In this document: piece by piece, positions 1 to 7,548 of the stretch
Numbering within the stretch: position 1 is the stretch's first letter
How the letters are laid out: each line of letters opens with the position of its first letter
DNA from: JASGDC01 sp047608145
GTDB lineage: Bacteria; Actinomycetota; Actinomycetes; Actinomycetales; Micrococcaceae
Assembly: GCA_047608145.1 (NCBI GenBank)
Contig: JASGDC010000030.1
Coordinates: forward strand, 1-15,217
DNA length: 15,217 bases
Direction of reading: 5' to 3'
Program-made: the position numbers and the translations under genes
Notes under the pieces: generated by a model
Told to the model about the DNA's origin: nothing
The model's input: the letters and a program-made list of their open reading frames with translations, nothing else
Databases searched by the model: none

Positions 1-987
1 CTTCATGTTGTGAGTAGTTAATGGATTTAGTCTTCTTGGTTTTGTTGCGGTTACTGAGGTATGTAATGCACTTGGAAACCCATTTGCATCTAAATCAAGT
101 TTCGGCACTGGGTCATAATCATTATCAATAGCCAGGACTGGTATCTTTTTAGAAATTGTTAAATGCTCAATAGGTGAACCCATAGTTATTACTCCAGCTA
201 TTTTATAACCTTGCATAAACTGTCTGTAATTCAATAATCCTACTGCGCTAATTCCCCCTAAACTATGCCCCACTAACAGCATTTCTTCATCAGCTTTAAT
301 GCCAGCAGTTTGGATGGCATCGCGAATAGTTTTCTTATGGTCGCTATCAAGACCTAGATAACCTCGAATGCAAGAGCTGAAGTCATGAGTATTAGTATCG
401 TCATCAACTAATTTTTGAGCAAGACCTCCTAAAAAAGGTACAGCACTAAAGAAGGGTAATAACCTAGTTAACCAAGGTGGACTTAGATCCTGTAAACCTG
501 GAATATAGACAATCCATTTAGTATTTTGCACAGGAGTTGAAATCTTTTGGATATGAATTGTGGCATCTTGTCGGTACGCAGCATGAAGCTGTTTTTTTAA
601 ATCTGAATAATTATGTGGAACTTGGGTATCACTGGCACTAGTTATTTCAGTATTAAATTGAGTATTTACTCTATTTGAGCTAGGGAGAGTTTTGAATCGA
701 TTAGTATTTTCGTGTTCAATAATTGCATAGTTTTGGGTTGCTAATTGCAGTTTTTGAGTGGTTAAGTTTAATAGCTTAGTTTCATGAGATAATAATTGGC
801 CAAGCTGAATAAGTTCTGATTCCAAATAAGCGGTTTGCGGCTTGTTGAATAATGCATTATTCAACAGTAGTTGCCGTTGAAGTACTTTTTGTTGTGAATC
901 TAGAGTTACTACATAACTTGCAACTTTATGGGCAGTAATCTGTAAATATTCAGTATCTATTAGCGTAGTGCCGCCAGTGAAATGCAT
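1..987 (-). CDS. Alpha/beta hydrolase (lipase-like), partial at its C-terminus
   Basis: An uninterrupted minus-strand frame runs from ATG at 987 off the left edge of the window (329 codons seen). The C-terminal half is an alpha/beta hydrolase. The nucleophile elbow GHSLGG lies at residues 240-245 (Ser242), an acidic residue sits in DYDPVPKLD (Asp292), and a likely catalytic His is in TTHNMK (about residue 326). Residues 1-110 are hydrophilic and helix-like, rich in Leu and Gln, with no signal peptide, so this reads as an N-terminal helical domain fused to the hydrolase. The start is fixed by an in-frame TAG 12 nt upstream. The ATG overlaps the stop of the preceding small frame (TAATG), which suggests translational coupling. 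The substrate is unknown. It may be an effector or cell-surface hydrolase paired with the small upstream protein, but that is inference. Confidence 0.8.
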   Translation of the reverse strand, partial: MHFTGGTTLIDTEYLQITAHKVASYVVTLDSQQKVLQRQLLLNNALFNKPQTAYLESELIQLGQLLSHETKLLNLTTQKLQLATQNYAIIEHENTNRFKTLPSSNRVNTQFNTEITSASDTQVPHNYSDLKKQLHAAYRQDATIHIQKISTPVQNTKWIVYIPGLQDLSPPWLTRLLPFFSAVPFLGGLAQKLVDDDTNTHDFSSCIRGYLGLDSDHKKTIRDAIQTAGIKADEEMLLVGHSLGGISAVGLLNYRQFMQGYKIAGVITMGSPIEHLTISKKIPVLAIDNDYDPVPKLDLDANGFPSALHTSVTATKPRRLNPLTTHNMK

Positions 988-1209
988 TAGGTGCTACCTA
1001 TTAGTAGTTTAGCGACAATGAGCTGCTCACGCAGTGCGAGTATTTTGTATGATATTTCAAAGAGTTTCTGCTGATGATTATTTAGTAGCTGCATGGCAAG
1101 ATTGGCCGCAGGTGATTGCCAATGACTATAATCAATCGTTAAAGAAATGCTGGATTTTTGTATTAAGCGTACAAGGTAGTCTAAGTCCTTGATGAGTCCA
1201 GATTTCCAT
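987..1209 (-). CDS. Small helical W-Q-S-P-A-A protein, start unresolved (possible frameshift)
   Basis: A minus-strand frame is open from about 1226 to a TAA at 989-987 that overlaps the hydrolase ATG. It reads as a mainly helical protein of about 75 residues with LIKDLDYLVRLIQ near the start, DYSHWQSPAANLAMQLL in the middle and a leucine-rich C-terminal helix. W-x-S-P-A-A between helices recalls the turn of actinobacterial WXG100/EsxA-like proteins, but the resemblance is only local. An excellent Shine-Dalgarno (AAGGAGGT, 1221-1228) precedes it, yet this frame has no ATG, GTG or TTG near that site. The ATG at 1209 and the GTG at 1219 are in the other two frames and stop after 25 and 12 codons. 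One base fewer in the AAA run at 1203-1205 would join ATG 1209 to the long frame. It is therefore a recent frameshift, an assembly error or an unusual start. Confidence 0.5.
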
Positions 1210-1220
1210 ACTTGTTCACT

Positions 1221-1228
1221 ACCTCCTT
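1221..1228 (-). promoter_or_regulatory. Strong Shine-Dalgarno sequence of the small protein/hydrolase pair
   Basis: The minus strand reads AAGGAGGT, close to a perfect anti-16S match. It lies 11 nt before ATG 1209 and only 1 nt before GTG 1219, and neither start leads into the long downstream frame. It shows that translation is meant to begin here. Confidence 0.65.
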
Positions 1229-1245
1229 AAGTTTGTGACAAATAC

Positions 1246-1274
1246 TAGTATGACTAATTTTTACTTACTTTGAA
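1246..1274 (-). promoter_or_regulatory. Possible promoter of the small protein/hydrolase operon
   Basis: On the minus strand TTCAAA (1274-1269) and CATACT (1252-1247) are separated by 16 nt, a moderate -35/-10 pair upstream of the strong ribosome site at 1221-1228. The match is imperfect and the region is AT-rich. Confidence 0.3.
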
Positions 1275-1336
1275 TATGAAAATTGTTTTTATTGTTAATG
1301 AGCTATTGATTTACATTTTGTGGAGGAAAATTCAAT

Positions 1337-1342
1337 TAGAAT
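1337..1342 (+). promoter_or_regulatory. -10 element of a probable leaderless purB transcript
   Basis: TAGAAT lies 6 nt before the purB ATG at 1349, so transcription should start at or within a base or two of the start codon. No Shine-Dalgarno sits at usable distance. The GGAGG at 1322-1326 is 22 nt upstream and falls between the -10 and any -35 region. No good -35 box is seen. Confidence 0.55.
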
Positions 1343-1348
1343 AGAGAC

Positions 1349-2779
1349 ATGAGTGAAAAACATAGTACTTTAGCTAAACGCGTAGATTTTTCAGATATTG
1401 AACCACAAATTGCTCTGGGACCTTTAGATGGTCGATACCATAAAGAAGTGGCACCACTGGTAAATGATTTATCAGAGGCTGCGCTTAACCGTAATCGATT
1501 GGTAGTAGAAATTGAGTGGTTAATTCATCTTACAGAGCACGAAGCAGTGCCAGGGGTTAAACCGCTCAGTAGCACGCAGAAAGAACAACTGCGAGCAGTA
1601 GTCACCAGTTTTGATGCTGAAGGCATTAAAGCAATGGCAGTCCATGAAGCTGTGACTGCTCATGATGTAAAAGCTGTCGAATACTATCTTAAAGATCAAA
1701 TGGCTGAGATTGGAATTGCTAATTTAGGTGAGTTAGTGCACTTTGGTTGTACTAGTGAAGATGTAAATAACATCGCTTATGCTCTTGGCATCCGGGATGC
1801 AATTACTGATGTTTGGTTACCAACAGCAAAGTCATTGGTAGAAACTTTAATTGATATGGCAGATACACACAAAGACTCTGCAATGTTATCACGTACTCAT
1901 GGTCAGCCTGCAACGCCAAGCACTATGGGAAAGGAAGTCGCAGTACTAACTTACCGCTTACAGCGTCAGTTAAAGCGCGTAGAGAACCAAGAATATTTGG
2001 CTAAGATTAACGGTGCTACTGGTACTTATGCTGCACACTATGTGGCTTGTCCAGATACCAATTGGCAGCAGATTTCTAAGACTTTTGTAGAGCACTTAGC
2101 TCTAGACTGGAACCCACTTACTACCCAGATTGAGTCACATGACTGGCAGGGAGAGCTCTACGAAGCAATTGCACACTTCAATATGGTGTTACATAACCTA
2201 TGTACTGATTTTTGGACTTACATTAGTCTTGGTTATTTCACCCAAATTCCAAAAAAGGGTGAAGTTGGTTCTTCGACAATGCCACACAAGATTAATCCAA
2301 TTCGTTTTGAAAATGGTGAAGCAAACCTTGAAGTTTCAAACTCATTACTACACACTTTAACTACTACGTTAGCTACTTCACGCATGCAGCGAGATCTTAC
2401 CGATTCATCAATTCAACGTAATGTAGGTGTTGCTATTGGTCACTCATTGCTAGCGATTACTAACGTAACTCGAGGTATTTCACGCTTAGCAGTTTCTGAA
2501 CAAACTTTACTTGCAGACCTTGATGAAAATTGGGAAGTGCTAGCTGAAGCTGTACAAATGTTAATGCGAGCTGAAGCAGTGCGTGGTGTTAAAGGTATGG
2601 AAAACCCATATGAACGTTTGAAAGAGCTTACTCGTGGTAACCGAATTGATGCTGAGGGTATGAAAAAGTTTGTGAAAACATTAGAGCTTGAACCAAAGGC
2701 CGAAGCTCGGCTGGCAAAGCTCACACCAGAAACATATACTGGAATAGCTGCTAAGTTAGTAAATCACTTAAAGAGTTAA
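1349..2779 (+). CDS. purB: Adenylosuccinate lyase
   Basis: A cytosolic purine enzyme of 476 residues. It cleaves SAICAR to AICAR plus fumarate, and adenylosuccinate to AMP plus fumarate. It belongs to the fumarase/aspartase superfamily and resembles the E. coli-type PurB in length. Visible motifs are TAHDVKAVEYYL (His105), TSEDVNNIAYAL (135-146), the catalytic-His segment RTHGQPATPSTMGKE (His184) and the superfamily signature GSSTMPHKINP (307-317), whose Ser pair carries the catalytic serine on a mobile loop. The ATG is supported by the family-typical N-terminus and by a TAGAAT -10 box 6 nt upstream, consistent with leaderless translation. It is a single-gene unit, divergent from the hydrolase pair and followed by a pseudogene. 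Nothing is missing or truncated. Confidence 0.97.
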   Translation: MSEKHSTLAKRVDFSDIEPQIALGPLDGRYHKEVAPLVNDLSEAALNRNRLVVEIEWLIHLTEHEAVPGVKPLSSTQKEQLRAVVTSFDAEGIKAMAVHEAVTAHDVKAVEYYLKDQMAEIGIANLGELVHFGCTSEDVNNIAYALGIRDAITDVWLPTAKSLVETLIDMADTHKDSAMLSRTHGQPATPSTMGKEVAVLTYRLQRQLKRVENQEYLAKINGATGTYAAHYVACPDTNWQQISKTFVEHLALDWNPLTTQIESHDWQGELYEAIAHFNMVLHNLCTDFWTYISLGYFTQIPKKGEVGSSTMPHKINPIRFENGEANLEVSNSLLHTLTTTLATSRMQRDLTDSSIQRNVGVAIGHSLLAITNVTRGISRLAVSEQTLLADLDENWEVLAEAVQMLMRAEAVRGVKGMENPYERLKELTRGNRIDAEGMKKFVKTLELEPKAEARLAKLTPETYTGIAAKLVNHLKS

Positions 2780-2790
2780 CTTTATTTTTT
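2769..2790 (+). terminator. Weak possible intrinsic terminator of purB
   Basis: TAAAG (2769-2773) and CTTTA (2780-2784) can pair across a 6-nt loop and are followed by six T (2785-2790). The 5-bp AT-rich stem overlaps the stop codon and is thermodynamically poor; the T-run is the main argument. Confidence 0.3.
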
Positions 2791-2871
2791 AATGTAATAT
2801 TTCTGTGAGTTTTCTTTAGCGCTTTGACTTCTATAACTAGCAGAGTTAGTCTTTAACCTAGTTAGTTTATT

Positions 2872-3405
2872 CTCGTGTTAGTTAAAGGTGCATTATGGAG
2901 TGCGCCAGTAATCGCTACTGTTACAGCATCCAGCTTATGCAGTCTCAATAAAAGGCACAGATGACGTAAGTATCTTAAACTACCCAGTCATTGACGATAC
3001 AACAACGGGTACTGTAACCCTTAATATCCAACACCTCGACAGATGAACGTTGGATAAGTAACTATCTTTGGGTATATCATCCTATTTACATAACCGTGGG
3101 TGGATCGTTATTTCTAACAATTCATTAGCACTTGACGGGATTACTGGAGGTAATAAGACTATTTCTGGAAAACAAATAGTCAGCCCTTTCAATTTAGCAT
3201 CCCTAGTAAGTAGTCAAGGAATAGAGCCTGGATCTACTCTTAGTGTCCCAATTACTATCAATCCAGCTGTTACTAATGTAACTTTGAAAAACTATGGGTC
3301 TGCAAACCAAACTCAATTACTCTATCTTCGTGCTAATGGTACAAAATTTCAAATGGAGATAGCGTGCCTTTAATCGGTAATCAAGGTGTCACTATTTATA
3401 TCTAA
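2872..3405 (+). pseudogene. Decayed exported surface protein, multiple frameshifts
   Basis: No single frame spans this stretch, but successive frames read as one protein. Frame 1 (2875-2928) gives VLVKGALWSAPVIATVTA, a signal-peptide start. Frame 2 (2930-3020) continues with PAYAVSIKG and DDVSILNYPVIDDTTTGTV, PAYA being a typical cleavage site. Frame 3 (about 3024-3100) gives NTSTDERWISNYLWVYHP and avoids the frame-2 stops at 3044 and 3059. Frame 2 resumes at about 3100-3365 with WIVISNNSLALDGITGG, PGSTLSVPITINP and YGSANQTQLLYLRANGTKF. Frame 1 closes with PLIGNQGVTIYI and TAA at 3403-3405. Signal peptides with KGALW-x-x-PVI are common on actinobacterial surface proteins. The composition (T/S/N/V-rich) suggests beta-strand extracellular modules. 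No start codon with a ribosome site and no sortase motif is seen. The family is not recognised. At least four indels argue for decay rather than a few read errors, since neighbouring genes are intact. Confidence 0.7.
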
Positions 3406-3413
3406 ACTTTTCT

Positions 3414-4889
3414 TTAAATCCAGGAGTTAAACCACATGCGATGCTGCCAAGCAGTGTGGGAAATCATTTCTGCAGTCCAAATAGGATAAAAGAAAGCACT
3501 CGCTACCGTAAAAATAATTAGAATTATCGTAAAGACAATAAAACCATCTTGTCTGCGTAGATAACTTGCCGTCGATGGCCCAAGTACTAGTCCCAAGACA
3601 TAGGTAGCTGCTAATGCCATAAATGGGAAGAACGCTATTGAATAAAAGGTGTAAGTAGTACGTTCTGGATATAAAAACCAAGGTAGATAGCCACCAACTA
3701 TTCCAGATAGTATTGCGCCAGCTCGCCAATCTTTGTGCCTAAACAAGAAGTAGATTAATACTAGTAAACTTGCACTAGCAAACCACCAAATAAATGGATT
3801 CCCTAGACTAGTAACAGCTGTGGCACATTGATCTGCATTACAGCCATTTTGTCCACGTTGGTAACTCTCATAATAAAATGCAGTAGGGCGTACTTGAAGT
3901 GCCCAGCCCCAAGCTTGAGCTGCATAAGGGTGACTATTATGTAGATGTATGTGGAAACTATATGCATTTTCTTGATATGCCCATAAGCTTTGCAACCACT
4001 TTGGTAGCCAAGCTACAGTTTGCCCAGGATTTGACTGTGCCCAGTAACGGTCATAACCTATAGAGCTGCGAATCCAGCCTGTCCAACTTATTAAGTATGT
4101 TACTAGCCCAGTTCCTACTAGATATAAGAATGATATTGGAGCATATACCCAATTTTTTTTGTTTAGTTTGAAATCCCACCAAGCGCAAGCTAATCCCCAA
4201 ACAGCGATAAAGTATAAGCCAGACCATTTAGTGCCAGCTGCTAATCCAAGGGTAATACCTGCAACTAAACGATATGGCCGCCACCAGTGTATTCCTAAGC
4301 CTTCTTTATTTACTTCTTGCCGGACTTTTTCACGATCTAGTATTAAAAAATAAAAGGCTAGTAATGCCCAAAACATTAGAAATATATCAAGTAATGAAGT
4401 ACGAGATTCAGTAATAGCAACCCCATCAATAGCCATTAAAAGTCCTGATGTAGTCGCTAACAAAGTAGAACTAAATAGTTTTTCAGCAACTAATATTAGT
4501 AGGAAAATGCTTATAGTTCCAATAACAGCAGCACTAAAACGCCAGCCAAAAGTACTCGATTGGCCAAATAATTTAATACCTATTGCAATTAACCATTTAC
4601 CGACAGGTGGGTGCACGGCATACTCGCCAGTGTCTTGTATCCCATCAGGATTACCAGAAATAAAATCAGTATTGGCATCTGAATTCCAAGCTCTTTCAGT
4701 GCCAGAAAGAGTGTATGAATAGGCGTCTTTTACATAGTAGGTCTCATCAAAAACCAAATCTTTAGGGTCACCTAATCTTACAAAACGTAAAATTGCACCA
4801 AGTAAAACTATGGCAGCATAAATTAGATACTTAATTAACTTCTGATTGGCATTAATCATAGTTTGAATTGCACGTAACTCTAAAGCCAC
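3414..4889 (-). CDS. pmt: Polyprenyl-phosphate-mannose-protein O-mannosyltransferase (GT39)
   Basis: An integral membrane glycosyltransferase of 491 residues with about ten hydrophobic segments. It transfers mannose from polyprenyl-phosphate mannose to Ser/Thr of proteins during export. The first extracytoplasmic loop carries the family hallmark LVFDETYYVKDA with the catalytic Asp48-Glu49 pair, followed by HPPVGKWLIAIG (93-104). The C-terminus PIWTAEMISHTAWQHRMWFNSWI-like segment (last 25 residues) has the conserved W/RMW/SW pattern. Length is close to actinobacterial Pmt (Rv1002c type). The start is GTG at 4889, overlapping the menD stop (TAGTG), so translation is probably coupled. An internal ATG 10 codons later (4859) is the alternative. 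It is the last gene of menC-menD-pmt. The link with menaquinone genes is probably only co-transcription. The target proteins would be exported proteins such as the surface proteins hinted at elsewhere in the window. Confidence 0.92.
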   Translation of the reverse strand: MALELRAIQTMINANQKLIKYLIYAAIVLLGAILRFVRLGDPKDLVFDETYYVKDAYSYTLSGTERAWNSDANTDFISGNPDGIQDTGEYAVHPPVGKWLIAIGIKLFGQSSTFGWRFSAAVIGTISIFLLILVAEKLFSSTLLATTSGLLMAIDGVAITESRTSLLDIFLMFWALLAFYFLILDREKVRQEVNKEGLGIHWWRPYRLVAGITLGLAAGTKWSGLYFIAVWGLACAWWDFKLNKKNWVYAPISFLYLVGTGLVTYLISWTGWIRSSIGYDRYWAQSNPGQTVAWLPKWLQSLWAYQENAYSFHIHLHNSHPYAAQAWGWALQVRPTAFYYESYQRGQNGCNADQCATAVTSLGNPFIWWFASASLLVLIYFLFRHKDWRAGAILSGIVGGYLPWFLYPERTTYTFYSIAFFPFMALAATYVLGLVLGPSTASYLRRQDGFIVFTIILIIFTVASAFFYPIWTAEMISHTAWQHRMWFNSWI

Positions 4890-6523
4890 TAGTCCAACTT
4901 TCCAAAGATTTTAACTAATTTATCAATTATGTCTGTAGTGACTCCTTTTTGAAGCTTTCTGATATCGACTTTATCAATAATTATTTCAGTAATCACTCTA
5001 CCCTTTTTATAGGTATTAAGATGCTCATTAAGTTCAGTTACGGTATTTGCTTGGTTATAGTTCCATCCGTAGGCTGTGGCAAGTTCAGCGAAATTAACAT
5101 TTTGTGGAGTAGTGAAGAAACGTTCCACAGTCTCTCGGTGCTGAGTCTGGGACCCGTGTTCCAAAGTGTTAAAAATTGTGCCACCACTATCGTTAAGGAC
5201 TACTACATGTAGATCATAGTCTGGTTCAAGAGGAGCTTTATAAAGCGCATTTGCATCGTGCAATGCAGTAATATCTCCCAAGTAAACCCTGGTAGGTTTT
5301 TTACTAGCTATGGCGACACCAGTAGCTGTGGCGATTGTGCCATCAATTCCTGCCAAACCACGGGATGAAAATATTTTTTTAGCAGGTAGGTCAGGGCTAG
5401 CTACGGTGGTTAAGTGTCTAATGATATTAGAGGCACCTACTACTATCCTTTCACAATTTTGATTTTCCCAGACTGTTTTAGCCGCAGAAAACTGATTTAA
5501 TTCAGAAAAAGTATGAGTAGAGATAGCTAGTTTACTAGCTTTCTGCCACTTAGCTAACCACCCGGTATTAGACTTTGTGAAAGTAGGTAAATTAGCTAGA
5601 TCGGTAACTTGAGCGGCTTGCATTCCAGAATTATGCCATGCCTTATCAGTACTTACGATGATTACTTCAAGGTCAGGGTTAGCCAATAAAGCAAGAACAG
5701 GGCGGAAGAGCGTTGGCTTTCCAAAGACAATCACTCGCTTTATTTTTGGCATGAAATAACTTACCAATTCGCCAGGATAGCTAACTGTATTTTCACTAGC
5801 TTGAGCAGGTGTCGTAATATCAGCAATTATTGGAAGTTGGAATTGCTCAGCATAATTTTTTGCAGTTTCACTACTACCTTCAGCCGCAATTACTAGTGTC
5901 CCATCAGGTTTATTTTCATTATTATTCCAAGTAATCTTAGGTATTTTAGCTTTTTGTAATTCCGGGATTTTGGCAATAGGTATTTCAGTTTCGGCCGCTG
6001 GTACTAGTGGCTCAGCAAAAGCAATATTTAAATGAACGGGGCCAGGACTACCATTAAAACCAATGGTGTAACTAATAGCCCTAGTAATTTCTTGAGTTAA
6101 CGCATGTTCGGGATATGATTCATGGATATCTAGGAAAAATCTAACATGTTTTCCAAATAATTCACTTTGTTCTGTAGTCTGGCTAGCCCCAGAGTTTTTT
6201 AAGTAACTTGGACGATCTGCGCTGATAACCAGTATTGGAATATTACTTTTTTCTGCTTCGAGAATTGCAGGATACGCGTGTGAAACCGCAGTGCCACTGG
6301 TAGTGATAATAGCTACCGGCTGACTGGTTTCTTTCGTCATTCCTAAAGCTGTAAATGCAGCTACTCGTTCATCAATCCTAGAGTGGAATTCAATCTCCGA
6401 TACCGCAGCACTAGCGTAAATAAAAGGTGCGTTGCGTGAACCTGGGCATATAATAGCATGCTTTATGCCATGTGCAGTTAAGGTGCGCAAAACTATTAAG
6501 GCTCGAAGATAAGAATTATTCAT
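4889..6523 (-). CDS. menD: SEPHCHC synthase (menaquinone biosynthesis)
   Basis: A thiamine-diphosphate enzyme of 544 residues. It joins isochorismate and 2-oxoglutarate to give 2-succinyl-5-enolpyruvyl-6-hydroxy-3-cyclohexene-1-carboxylate, the first committed step of classical menaquinone synthesis. Visible are CPGSRNAP (26-33), the activating glutamate of RIDERVAAF (Glu52), TTSGTAVSHAYPA (74-86), ISADRP (100-105), SSRGLAGIDGTIATA (386-400), the cofactor/metal segment GDITALHDANAL (416-427) and NDSGGTIF (444-451). The start ATG lies 3 nt after the menC stop without a good ribosome site, so coupling is likely. The stop overlaps the pmt GTG. The N-terminal PYR, central and C-terminal PP domains are all present and the length is normal for the family. 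Confidence 0.96.
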   Translation of the reverse strand: MNNSYLRALIVLRTLTAHGIKHAIICPGSRNAPFIYASAAVSEIEFHSRIDERVAAFTALGMTKETSQPVAIITTSGTAVSHAYPAILEAEKSNIPILVISADRPSYLKNSGASQTTEQSELFGKHVRFFLDIHESYPEHALTQEITRAISYTIGFNGSPGPVHLNIAFAEPLVPAAETEIPIAKIPELQKAKIPKITWNNNENKPDGTLVIAAEGSSETAKNYAEQFQLPIIADITTPAQASENTVSYPGELVSYFMPKIKRVIVFGKPTLFRPVLALLANPDLEVIIVSTDKAWHNSGMQAAQVTDLANLPTFTKSNTGWLAKWQKASKLAISTHTFSELNQFSAAKTVWENQNCERIVVGASNIIRHLTTVASPDLPAKKIFSSRGLAGIDGTIATATGVAIASKKPTRVYLGDITALHDANALYKAPLEPDYDLHVVVLNDSGGTIFNTLEHGSQTQHRETVERFFTTPQNVNFAELATAYGWNYNQANTVTELNEHLNTYKKGRVITEIIIDKVDIRKLQKGVTTDIIDKLVKIFGKLD

Positions 6524-6526
6524 ACT

Positions 6527-7519
6527 CTATATTGTGCCATGTGCAGTGCTAGTTTCATTGTGCATGGCAAGTAATCTACTAATTCGATTTTGCCACCATT
6601 CTTCTCTAGCTGGAGTTGCACGATATTTTTCTAGTAATTTTATTTCAGGAACTCTTGTTTCGGTATCGAGCTTGCCATTTATTGGAATTAATGGATCTTT
6701 ACAAATATCGTGTTTAAATAATGAAACAGTGCCAAGGCCACAAGCCCAATCTGGTGTAGCGTAATCAGCTGCTAATAAGCCACGATGCATCCCGACTGAA
6801 CTTTCTAATGCACTAGAAATTACTATTGGTTTATCAGTTTTAGTTGCGATTTGTTTTACCGTATTAACTCCACCAAGAGGTGCAGTTTTAAGAACTAAAA
6901 CATCAGCAGCATCTTTTTTGATTACTTCAAAACTATCTGTAGCTAGCCTAATTGCCTCATCTGCTGCTATCGATACTATTTCAAGCTCTCTTAAGTGTTT
7001 AAGATCAATTAAGTCACGTACAGGTTGCTCTGCATATTGCAGCTCGAAGCTTTTAAACGCAGTAAGTGCTGCTTTCGCTTCTGCGAAAGTCCAGGCAGCG
7101 TTAGCATCTATGCGAAGTATCGCATCAGGTTTTACCTGTCGTACAGCTTTAATACGTGCAATATCGTCTTGAAGAGTTTGACCTGTTTGCGCCACTTTAA
7201 TCTTAAAAGTAGTAACTCCTGGAAATTTTTTAATTATTTTTGGCACTTCTTCAGGAGTGACTGCTGGAATGGTCCCATTGACGGGGATAAAATTTCGCTT
7301 AGTAGCAATTTCAGAGCCGTGGCTAGCCTCTAAAGCAGCACCTAACCAAGGGTAAGCGGCTTTATCTTCGTATTCGGTGAAAGCGGCAAATTCACCCCAG
7401 CCACTAGGACCTTCCCAAAGAGCTAGCTCTCTTACCGTGATATTTCTGAATTTGGTAATCATAGGTAATGAAATTATATGGGTGTTGTGTAAAATATCGC
7501 TAACTGGAATACTATTCAT
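6527..7519 (-). CDS. menC: o-Succinylbenzoate synthase
   Basis: An enolase-superfamily dehydratase of 330 residues that converts SHCHC to o-succinylbenzoate. The barrel shows the KxK pair in TFKIKVA (Lys106, Lys108), the metal ligands Asp138 (RIDANAAW), Glu164 (YAEQP) and Asp187 (AADE), and the opposite catalytic lysine Lys211 (LKTAPLGG), followed by SSALESSVGMHRG. This is the full catalytic set of MenC. It is the first gene of menC-menD-pmt. ATG 7519 is preceded at 6 nt by TAGTCT, a TAnnnT box compatible with a leaderless message, and no Shine-Dalgarno is seen. The gene is divergent from the PAP2 gene at 7549 with only 29 bp between start codons. Nothing is missing. Dipeptide epimerase is the usual alternative for this fold, but menD next door settles the role. 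Confidence 0.95.
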   Translation of the reverse strand: MNSIPVSDILHNTHIISLPMITKFRNITVRELALWEGPSGWGEFAAFTEYEDKAAYPWLGAALEASHGSEIATKRNFIPVNGTIPAVTPEEVPKIIKKFPGVTTFKIKVAQTGQTLQDDIARIKAVRQVKPDAILRIDANAAWTFAEAKAALTAFKSFELQYAEQPVRDLIDLKHLRELEIVSIAADEAIRLATDSFEVIKKDAADVLVLKTAPLGGVNTVKQIATKTDKPIVISSALESSVGMHRGLLAADYATPDWACGLGTVSLFKHDICKDPLIPINGKLDTETRVPEIKLLEKYRATPAREEWWQNRISRLLAMHNETSTAHGTI

Positions 7520-7525
7520 AGATTG

Positions 7526-7531
7526 AGACTA
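7526..7531 (-). promoter_or_regulatory. -10 element of the menC-menD-pmt operon (leaderless type)
   Basis: On the minus strand TAGTCT ends 6 nt before ATG 7519. There is no purine-rich ribosome site and no convincing -35. The position fits the TAnnnT-to-ATG spacing seen at purB, menB, the MFS gene and the PLDc_N gene. Confidence 0.45.
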
Positions 7532-7548
7532 TCAAGGATGAGGAACGA

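Noticed and set aside
1322..1326. GGAGG as the purB ribosome site
   Set aside because: It lies 22 nt before the ATG, too far for initiation, and upstream of the TAGAAT box that would start transcription.
2130..2724. Small frames on both strands inside purB
   Set aside because: They lie in other frames of a fully conserved gene and show no independent signals.
3068..3373. Stand-alone 101-residue gene starting at TTG
   Set aside because: It is the largest in-frame fragment of the frameshifted surface-protein pseudogene and has no ribosome site.
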